Shown one piece after another: positions 1-5,072 of a DNA stretch of 5,072 nucleotides; within the stretch, counting starts at the first letter, position 1; every line of letters begins with the position of its first letter. Origin of the DNA: a bacterium (GTDB lineage: Bacteria > Zixibacteria > MSB-5A5 > GN15 > FEB-12); NCBI GenBank assembly GCA_030668045.1, contig DAOUUR010000227.1:1-5072 (forward strand). Reading direction: 5' to 3'. The notes beneath the pieces were generated by a model. It was not told the DNA's origin. It did not search any database and saw only the letters and a program-made list of their open reading frames with translations. Position numbers and translations under genes: made by a program.

Positions 1-444
1 CGATGGTTTCTTACCGATGTGCACGGCGCAATCGTGGCAAAGATACGGTACGCGGGGAACCTCCTCAGAGGGATCAGGATCGCCCACCTGCTTTTTTCCG
101 ACTCCATCAATCGAAATATAGACCGGTACGACACCGTCGGAAACCTGAGCCTCTGCCTGTGCTCCGCCGTACGATGATTCATTGATCTCGACATAATGCC
201 CATCAGGCATCAGCGCCTGGCAACGAACAACTTCGACCGCCAACCGCCCCCCTCTGACCGATAGATTGAGACTCAGAGCCGGTTTACCGGAGAATGATTT
301 CCGCACCAACCCATAGTTGTCAGCAACCTGTAGACTGTGCCATCGAACCAGTTCCTCAACATAGCGCTCCTGGTCCCGGAGATGCTGCTGCGTAATCAGC
401 ATCCCGTCTTGCCAATTAACCGAGTATAAGTTTAAGTCACTCAT
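1..444 (-). CDS. tssK: TssK, T6SS baseplate-to-membrane connector (N-terminal 148 codons, cut by window edge)
   Basis: I translated this frame by hand from the ATG at 444-442. It stays open for 148 codons to the window edge, so the C-terminal part is missing. The protein starts MSDLNLYSVNWQDGMLITQQ and continues with HLRDQERYVEEL (residues 21-32). That is the TssK N-terminal signature: a tryptophan, a GM-L turn, then Q-H-x(3)-Q-x-RY. Further in are a beta-rich stretch (about 57-112) and a VPRVPY element (129-134), which corresponds to the P-x-R-x-PY seen in the family. TssK is cytoplasmic, forms trimers related to phage receptor-binding proteins, grips the TssF/TssG wedge and docks the baseplate on the membrane complex. 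The missing C-terminus is what contacts the membrane complex. A Shine-Dalgarno seven bases upstream supports the start. One oddity is CHDC at 136-139. The T6SS assignment is strong; the subtype (T6SSiii-like) is an inference. Confidence 0.9.
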   Translation of the reverse strand, partial: MSDLNLYSVNWQDGMLITQQHLRDQERYVEELVRWHSLQVADNYGLVRKSFSGKPALSLNLSVRGGRLAVEVVRCQALMPDGHYVEINESSYGGAQAEAQVSDGVVPVYISIDGVGKKQVGDPDPSEEVPRVPYLCHDCAVHIGKKPS

Positions 445-450
445 CACTTT

Positions 451-456
451 GCCTCT
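451..456 (-). promoter_or_regulatory. Shine-Dalgarno of tssK
   Basis: On the minus strand this reads AGAGGC. Its GAGG core lies seven bases (CAAAGTG) before the tssK ATG at 444. The spacing is normal and supports that start over the internal ATG further in. The TAG that closes a possible short leader ORF (455-505) overlaps this site. Confidence 0.6.
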
Positions 457-478
457 AACAGAAGGAACTCGCCAAGAA

Positions 479-505
479 TCTATAACTGTCGTGTCCCAAA
501 GTCAA
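479..505 (-). promoter_or_regulatory. Possible weak internal promoter ahead of tssK
   Basis: On the minus strand, TTGACT (505-500) matches five of six bases of the sigma-70 -35 consensus. TATAGA (484-479) matches four of six of the -10 consensus. The spacer is 15 bases, shorter than the preferred 16-18. A start site near 472 would leave a leader of about 28 bases before tssK. This lies in the only sizeable gap of the operon, so an internal promoter is plausible. The match is weak, and such pairs occur by chance. If the organism is of the Bacteroidota type, its promoter consensus would differ. Confidence 0.2.
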
Positions 506-523
506 GAACAACTCCTTTCACTA

Positions 524-541
524 TCGCACTCAAACGTGCGA
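524..541 (-). other. Small hairpin enclosing the tssG stop codon
   Basis: Bases 524-529 (TCGCAC) and 536-541 (GTGCGA) form a perfect 6-bp inverted repeat around a 6-base loop (530-535). The tssG stop codon (TGA, 532-530) sits in the loop. No run of T follows on the minus strand, so this is not an intrinsic terminator. It could affect RNA processing, reinitiation or the relative yield of TssK, or it could be chance. Confidence 0.3.
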
Positions 542-1441
542 AGAATATCCAAGATAACATTCGCCAGAAGCGTTTCCAACTTTCACACTCTGGCGAGTTG
601 TCTTCACGCGAATCGTGTAATCAAGATGATTCGGCATCGCAATCTCAAGAGCTCGCTCTATCTTGCGGCGCGTTCTGCCTCCCGGTAGCAGGTCAGCCGT
701 TTCTTTGGGCCGTACGCCGCTGATAATCACTTCGTACCCTGAGTCAAGATCAGAAAATCTACGACCGAGAATAGTCCCTTTACCGAGCGGGTCTTTCTCG
801 GAACCAAGCTTGTACCTACAGTCTTCAGGAATCTCGTTTTCGAGCCGTACGTTTTCGACAATGTCAAATCCAAACCCAAACAGCGTCTTTAGAACGCGAC
901 AGACCAGCTCAGCATTTCCGGCCCATAGATGAAAACCGGGGAACACAGCAGACCAGACTAACATCTCGTCAAGGTCGGTTGCGTTTTCATCGGATGAAAA
1001 ACTGAAGAGTTTCAGAAATCTCTTGAGATGCGCATAGTCAATAAATCCGAAACTACTCTTGAGGCTCTCAAACTCCGCCGTCGCTTCATGCCGAACCACC
1101 GCTGCATCAAAAGGGGCCATGACCGCCCGCGCCTTATCTTCCCAACTACCGGTCGAATCGGCGATCCTCTGCACACCGTAGAAAAACTGGTACGGCATAC
1201 AATCAACAGCGCTGGGAAATCCAACCCGAAGAGTAATCTTAACATGCTCCCCCAGCTGTGTTCCGGGCTCCGGGTCCTGACCGAGTATCTCACCTTTGTA
1301 GTTTTCAAATTCCCCGACAGCAATCAGATCAACTTTATTGATGTCAACACCAAGCTTGGTCAACGTATTCAACGCTGCACCGTAGTGAAACGGATAACGA
1401 CGGTTACAAAAATCGGGCATGCCCTGGCTACCGGGATTCAT
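530..1441 (-). CDS. tssG: TssG-like T6SS baseplate wedge protein with N-terminal PASTA-like domain
   Basis: 303 residues. TssG pairs with two TssF copies and TssE to form the baseplate wedge and contacts TssK, in the cytoplasm. The C-terminal half carries family features: NAELVCRVLKTLFGFGFDI (176-194), which fits the segment before the conserved core; ILGRRF (224-229); ADLLPGG (249-255), the TssG LPGG element; and ECYLGYSSHV at the very end, matching the usual LG-x-x-S-W-type C-terminus. Residues 19-74 instead resemble a PASTA domain: GAALNTLTKLGV (21-32), then GEILGQDPEPGTQL (50-63), then VKITLRVG (67-74). There is no signal peptide or membrane segment. Without the PASTA-like part only about 229 residues remain, short for a TssG (proteobacterial ones are usually about 300-350). 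The start ATG overlaps the tssF stop (ATGA, 1441-1438). A GGAG lies 11 bases upstream, so coupling to tssF is likely. Position between tssF and tssK strengthens the call. Confidence 0.85.
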   Translation of the reverse strand: MNPGSQGMPDFCNRRYPFHYGAALNTLTKLGVDINKVDLIAVGEFENYKGEILGQDPEPGTQLGEHVKITLRVGFPSAVDCMPYQFFYGVQRIADSTGSWEDKARAVMAPFDAAVVRHEATAEFESLKSSFGFIDYAHLKRFLKLFSFSSDENATDLDEMLVWSAVFPGFHLWAGNAELVCRVLKTLFGFGFDIVENVRLENEIPEDCRYKLGSEKDPLGKGTILGRRFSDLDSGYEVIISGVRPKETADLLPGGRTRRKIERALEIAMPNHLDYTIRVKTTRQSVKVGNASGECYLGYSSHV

Positions 1442-3105
1442 CGCCTGATAATCTCCACAACAAAAGTCGAATTAACAGCAGATCGTGACCGGAGAAACTC
1501 GTTGAGCCGCCGCTGCAACAGAGTAGCTTCGTCATCGGAATAAAAATCCTCAGCCCCTACCTGCACTCGGACCCTGATACACCGCCTGACACCACGATCA
1601 ATCCGCTGGACGCTGTTAGCACACTCGACCTTGTTGATTCTAGGATCAAACGCTTTTGTCCAGGAAGCAATCTCTTCAAAACTAAGCACTCGGTCACGGT
1701 TGCGCAGACGTGCCGACACCTCGGTCATGATCTGAGCCTCGGTCTTTGCCGGTATGGCACCGAGAACGGGAACGATATTTTCAGCCTCAGACACTCCCGG
1801 ATGCTTTTCATAAAGCTCGCTGACCTGACCTGCCGAAATACCGTTGGCGGCTACCCCGGCGGTGATGGCGTAGTTCACCGTCACGTAGTCGGGAGGAGCT
1901 TCAAGCTGGGTCGAAAAATCAAACCACAGCACCAGATGGTTGTTCCTCTCCTCAAGCGCGTAGGAACGCTGCGAAGGATTAGCCTGAATCTTATGACGCG
2001 GCAGATATTCATCTCCGGACGAATCAACAACCGAAGTGATCCCCAGGATATTGTTCAACTCCTCCGGCACCTCTACTTCGACAAGCTTGTTCCCGCCCGT
2101 GTACTTGTAGGTCGATAGTTCGTTCTTGTTAGTTGCTACAAAACAGTTGAAATGGAGGTTGAAGCCATCTTTCAATTTGAGCTTGTCGCCACCGGGGGGC
2201 AAATCAATCCGAATCCAGTAGAATCGATCACCCGATGCATCCAGATCGATATCGTGATGCACCAGCAGGTCACGCAGGCCGGGGTCGGTCGGGCCAAGTT
2301 CCCATGTCGATGTGAATTTATCGGGAAGAATCACAAAGTTGTCACCAAGTTGGTCGAATAGATCGGAGGAGCTTCGCAGCCCACCCCAGTCAACCCGTTC
2401 GCCGGATTCAGCAAACAGCACTTCCACATCACCAGCCAGACCAGGACAATAGCCCGAATCCTCGTGGAAACCACCAAAATTGGAACCGGGGTACCAATGC
2501 CCCCACTGAAGCTGTCGCAGAGCAGTATCAGGACCAGCCAGATACAAACTGGCTCCCTTAAGCGCCGAAGGCATCCCGCCGTACTCGACCGCTGCATAAA
2601 CCTGTCCCGAACCTTTCCCCAGTAGATCGGTATCGGGGATATGGTGGCCGCCGACCGATCCTTCGGAGGGCATAAGATTTACCAGCGTGTCTTCAAAGCG
2701 GACAAACAAGTGCCGCACTTCCGCCGCGATCAACTTCTCCTGCTTCTGCGATGAAAAAAAGAACGTCTTGCCACCCTCGCGTTTCTCCTTATGGAAAAAG
2801 CGTGTGTGTTTATCTATCTCAACGACTGGATCAGAGATCGCACACTTCATGATAGTGAACGCCGGCACCGGCCATTTCTTGCTTTCGGGCACCAGTGATT
2901 TGATAAGCGAGTTGATCGAAACTTCCCAGGTCTGGTCAATCCGTTTGTCAATCCGCTCCAGTTGGTGAGCGTAAAGCTGAATCAATATCTTCAGGACCGG
3001 ATCAAGCCGATCAACTGATTCGGAAACGGAAGGATTCCACCGCCGCAACTCGCGATGCATATCTGAAAATATCTGTTCTTTAGATCGTGATTTCTCAATA
3101 CTCAT
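1438..3105 (-). CDS. tssF: TssF, T6SS baseplate wedge protein
   Basis: 555 residues. TssF is the main wedge subunit that surrounds the VgrG hub, with two copies per TssG, in the cytoplasm. The N-terminus has the family's helical start: DPVLKILIQLYAHQLERID (35-53), SLIKSLVPE (66-74) and PVPAF (79-83), then a KHTRFF turn (99-104) equivalent to the Kgt-x-F step into the first beta domain. A middle beta-rich region contains YAAVEYGGMPSALKGASLYL (170-189). The C-terminus has TAGVAANGI (415-423), then RLRNRDRVLSFEEIASW (466-482) and FDPRINKVEC (486-495), closely resembling the end of phage P2 gpJ/baseplate-J proteins. The length is near or slightly below the family norm of about 580-620. It starts 20 bases after tssE with only a weak purine-rich site (around GGCGGAACGGA), so reinitiation from tssE probably helps. 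It overlaps tssG by four bases. Sequence style is closer to Bacteroidota-type TssF than to proteobacterial TssF. Confidence 0.92.
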   Translation of the reverse strand: MSIEKSRSKEQIFSDMHRELRRWNPSVSESVDRLDPVLKILIQLYAHQLERIDKRIDQTWEVSINSLIKSLVPESKKWPVPAFTIMKCAISDPVVEIDKHTRFFHKEKREGGKTFFFSSQKQEKLIAAEVRHLFVRFEDTLVNLMPSEGSVGGHHIPDTDLLGKGSGQVYAAVEYGGMPSALKGASLYLAGPDTALRQLQWGHWYPGSNFGGFHEDSGYCPGLAGDVEVLFAESGERVDWGGLRSSSDLFDQLGDNFVILPDKFTSTWELGPTDPGLRDLLVHHDIDLDASGDRFYWIRIDLPPGGDKLKLKDGFNLHFNCFVATNKNELSTYKYTGGNKLVEVEVPEELNNILGITSVVDSSGDEYLPRHKIQANPSQRSYALEERNNHLVLWFDFSTQLEAPPDYVTVNYAITAGVAANGISAGQVSELYEKHPGVSEAENIVPVLGAIPAKTEAQIMTEVSARLRNRDRVLSFEEIASWTKAFDPRINKVECANSVQRIDRGVRRCIRVRVQVGAEDFYSDDEATLLQRRLNEFLRSRSAVNSTFVVEIIRR

Positions 3106-3125
3106 TTCGGTGTCCGTTCCGCCTG

Positions 3126-3500
3126 CTAACCTACTATGTACTCAGCCGAAAAACTCTTCTCCTTCTCACCATCCTTGTAATGGCCACTGACTTTCACCGC
3201 CATCCCGAGAGTGTGCGACCCGCTGTCACTAACACCAACAAACGAAACCGACACATTGTACAAACGCTTTTCGTGCAAATCGATCGCATTTCGCAGACTG
3301 GCACGAATGTCGGCTTTGTTCGCCGAGTACAGGTCGGAGAACTCCTTGTCCCAGATATCGCAGCCATAGGTAGGGCAGAATGTCATCATCCCCGGTCGCG
3401 AACTAAGCAACAGACCAATTGAATAGGTAATTGACTCGTGAAGATCAGCCGAGTCGAGATGTCCGTCCCGCAGAACAAAAGGAAGCGCCAGGTGTTTCAT
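3126..3500 (-). CDS. tssE: TssE, gp25-like T6SS baseplate wedge protein
   Basis: 124 residues, typical for the gp25/TssE family. TssE is related to T4 gp25 and Afp9. It sits at the wedge, where it contacts the first sheath ring and helps start sheath assembly in the cytoplasm. Recognisable parts are LPFVLRDG (6-13), SITYSIGLLLSSRPG (23-37), the conserved PTYGCDIWDKEF (43-54), and DLHEKRL (74-80), the gp25-family E-x-RL motif that normally ends a helix before the beta strands NVSVSFVGV (82-90) and MAVKVSGHY (100-108). The ATG at 3500 is supported by a good Shine-Dalgarno that overlaps the vgrG stop. The YGC-IW-x-x-F form of the motif is more like Bacteroidota-type TssE than the proteobacterial one. 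TssE alone could also come from a phage tail or an extracellular injection system, but tssK downstream decides for a T6SS. Confidence 0.95.
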   Translation of the reverse strand: MKHLALPFVLRDGHLDSADLHESITYSIGLLLSSRPGMMTFCPTYGCDIWDKEFSDLYSANKADIRASLRNAIDLHEKRLYNVSVSFVGVSDSGSHTLGMAVKVSGHYKDGEKEKSFSAEYIVG

Positions 3501-3504
3501 CTAT

Positions 3505-3509
3505 TCCTT
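3505..3509 (-). promoter_or_regulatory. Shine-Dalgarno of tssE, overlapping the vgrG stop
   Basis: The minus strand reads TAAGGAATAGATG. The AAGGA core shares two bases with the vgrG stop codon TAA (3510-3508) and lies four bases before the tssE ATG. Ribosomes ending vgrG therefore cover the tssE start, so the two genes are probably translationally coupled. Confidence 0.65.
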
Positions 3510-5072
3510 AGTTTATCTTTACCAGTGAACCCTTGATATTAAGGATAGCGGTAGAGTCAACATCAACACCACCGGTACCCTTTAGCGCCAGTTGCCCGGT
3601 CGCTTCAACTTTTGTGTTGGCCATGGATTTTAGCTCTATCCCCTGATCAGCCTCAAGCTTGATATTAGCACCTTTCAGGCTTATATCACCTTGACTTTCA
3701 ATGCTGATCGATGGTCCGCTCATCTGAAGAACAATCTGATTCTTGCCGTCGGCGTTGCATATCTTGATCTCTTCACTGCCGCTGGTATCGGTAATCCGTA
3801 TCTCGTTGCCGGCCTTGGTCAGAAATATTTTGGTCTCGTTATTACCATCGACCGTAACCGGCGGCATATCGGAACCATTGTAGAGCGAACCCAGCGCAAT
3901 CGGCAGATCGGGGTTGCCGCTGACAAACCCCACCAGAACCTCGTCGCCGATTTCCGGGACGGCAACAAATCCACGGTCAGCTCCCGCGTGCGGCGATACA
4001 TACCGTATCCACGAACTGTCGATCCCCAACGCAGGAAGATGGGCCTTAATCCGTGCCAACGCTTCCGGGTCCTCAAGGTCAATTACCGTGCCGGTCTGGA
4101 GTTTGGTAACCGCTGGCCGCGTCGTTTTCTTCAGCGGAAACGCGACATCCAGAGGCGATGAAACAAACTCGTTGTGGTATTTACCGCTGTCGTCAAAGAC
4201 GTGCTTTACCTCTGTGACCCAGAACAGCCCATCCAGCTTGGCCATCCCTTCCACTTTAACACACTGGCCCACCTTGACAGAAGGAACGATAGACTCGCCA
4301 ACGCACCGCACCATCTGGCCAACCCGACCTTCAACTTTGCTGCCAAGAGTCGAGTCCATCCCGGATTGATCGGTAGCCTTGGAGGCTTCAACAAAGCCAG
4401 CCTTGCTGTAAATCTGATTCGACGCATCTATCGATATCTTGGCCAGATCCGATGGTGACGATTGCAGGGCGGAGCTATCGGACTCACCTTCTACCTCGGC
4501 CTTGCTTGCATAATCCCAGGATTTTGAAACAAATTTACTGGCGGTCGTACCAAGACCGAAAGCAAACTTGCCCAGCGTCTCGCGCCAGACCAGAGCCTCC
4601 GGCGATGATCCATTGGCCTTCTGCGATTTGAATTCCTTACCGTCATAGTAAGCGAACAGGCTGGCACCTTCCGCCAGGCGCATCACAAATTGATAATCTG
4701 TCTCGTAGTGTTGAACGCAGTAAGGAATACTGGCGCTAGTGGATTCCATCGTCCCGGTCGAAATCGGGTAACCGGAAACAACCGATCCAATTATGCCACT
4801 GGCCGTTTGCTCTTCAAACAATGCCACCTGCGGGGAACCGTCCAGAGCAATGGTCGGACTTTGGGCAGTGATAACAACAGTGTTGAGTCCATCAATACTG
4901 TTATCCACACTGACCTCGGTGACGACACCGACAAATTCCATCTCACGCGACACATCCACCGCACCATTGGCCGGACTGATTGTCACCGCTACCGTCTTGC
5001 CCAAAAACGCAGTATAGGATGCCGGGTCACCGAAGTCCGATTCAGACGAACCCTCACCCTCCAGCAACACCG
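3508..5072 (-). CDS. vgrG: VgrG (TssI) spike protein, 5' end outside the window
   Basis: At least 520 residues. The first full codon, GTG at 5070, is probably internal: the frame is open to the edge, and the expected N-terminal beta strands of the hub domain are missing. Residue numbers count from that codon. The gp27-like hub covers about 1-315, with FVGVVTEV (46-53) and the family hallmark SIPYCVQHYETDYQFVMRL (113-131) followed by FAYYDGKEF (139-147). The gp5-like OB-fold follows: GTVIDLEDPEALARIKAHLP (327-346), SWIRYVSPHAGADRGFVAVP (353-372), EIGDEVLVGFVSGNPDLPI (373-391), LGSLYNG (393-399). From about 410 to 520 is the beta-helical stalk of short alternating repeats (for example SISIESQGDISLKGANIKLE, 454-473). 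Three VgrG chains form the spike tip pushed into the target cell. The chain ends at the stalk with no effector domain, so it is a structural, unspecialised VgrG. It is the first gene visible here in the direction of transcription. Confidence 0.96.
   Translation of the reverse strand, partial: VLLEGEGSSESDFGDPASYTAFLGKTVAVTISPANGAVDVSREMEFVGVVTEVSVDNSIDGLNTVVITAQSPTIALDGSPQVALFEEQTASGIIGSVVSGYPISTGTMESTSASIPYCVQHYETDYQFVMRLAEGASLFAYYDGKEFKSQKANGSSPEALVWRETLGKFAFGLGTTASKFVSKSWDYASKAEVEGESDSSALQSSPSDLAKISIDASNQIYSKAGFVEASKATDQSGMDSTLGSKVEGRVGQMVRCVGESIVPSVKVGQCVKVEGMAKLDGLFWVTEVKHVFDDSGKYHNEFVSSPLDVAFPLKKTTRPAVTKLQTGTVIDLEDPEALARIKAHLPALGIDSSWIRYVSPHAGADRGFVAVPEIGDEVLVGFVSGNPDLPIALGSLYNGSDMPPVTVDGNNETKIFLTKAGNEIRITDTSGSEEIKICNADGKNQIVLQMSGPSISIESQGDISLKGANIKLEADQGIELKSMANTKVEATGQLALKGTGGVDVDSTAILNIKGSLVKIN

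Noticed and set aside
524..541. Intrinsic terminator after tssG
   Set aside because: The hairpin stem is only 6 bp and is followed on the minus strand by TAGTGAAAGGAG, not a U-tract. tssK continues the same operon.
449..688. 79-codon plus-strand frame across the tssG-tssK gap
   Set aside because: It is mostly antisense to the tssG C-terminus (LPGG region), and its translation has no recognisable features.
1012..1323. 103-codon minus-strand frame inside tssG
   Set aside because: It is an out-of-frame shadow of tssG, with no family resemblance and no separate ribosome-binding site that I could see.
1028..1543. 171-codon open frame on the plus strand
   Set aside because: It lies antisense to tssG and the end of tssF, its translation shows no recognisable domain, and the opposite strand carries clear family motifs throughout.
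3691..4369. Plus-strand open frames of about 150 codons antisense to vgrG
   Set aside because: They overlap the OB-fold and stalk coding sequence of vgrG, overlap one another, and have low-complexity translations without known motifs.
3508..5070. GTG at 5070 as the real start of vgrG
   Set aside because: The frame is open to the window edge, the preceding partial codon ends in CG, and the protein lacks the first strands of the gp27-like hub. The gene is better read as truncated by the window.
1438..5072. Phage tail or extracellular contractile injection system (Afp/PVC type)
   Set aside because: A VgrG-like spike, a gp25 protein and a baseplate-J-like end also occur there, but the TssG motifs and above all TssK downstream are specific to T6SS.

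Overview
The window is one stretch of a contractile-injection-system operon, entirely on the minus strand. Read in transcription order (right to left) it encodes the end of a VgrG spike (vgrG/tssI, 5' end outside the window), the gp25-like wedge protein TssE, the wedge proteins TssF and TssG, and the first 148 codons of TssK, which continues past base 1. Together these are the baseplate set of a type VI secretion system (T6SS): VgrG is the central hub and spike, TssE/F/G build the wedges around it, and TssK links the wedges to the membrane complex. TssK is the gene that points to a T6SS rather than a phage tail or an extracellular contractile injection system.

Layout: vgrG 3508-5072 (partial); 7-base gap; tssE 3126-3500; 20-base gap; tssF 1438-3105; ATGA overlap; tssG 530-1441; 85-base gap; tssK 1-444 (partial). 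The tight spacing and the stop/start overlap imply one transcript with translational coupling. The only real gap lies before tssK. It holds a small hairpin around the tssG stop, an unassigned strong Shine-Dalgarno, a possible 16-codon leader ORF and a weak promoter-like pair. No RNA gene, CRISPR, insertion sequence or intrinsic terminator was seen.

Organism: base composition looks roughly balanced. The proteins do not resemble the common proteobacterial (T6SSi) versions. TssE with its YGCDIWD motif, a TssF ending in a phage baseplate-J-like module, and a TssK beginning with a VNW-DGM-type motif look closer to the Bacteroidota-type (T6SSiii) families or an environmental relative of them. The phylum cannot be fixed from this window.

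The most unusual feature is TssG. Its first quarter (about residues 19-74) reads like a PASTA domain, a fold usually found outside the cytoplasm on peptidoglycan-sensing kinases and penicillin-binding proteins. It is followed by a shortened TssG body. If confirmed, this is an uncommon baseplate architecture.
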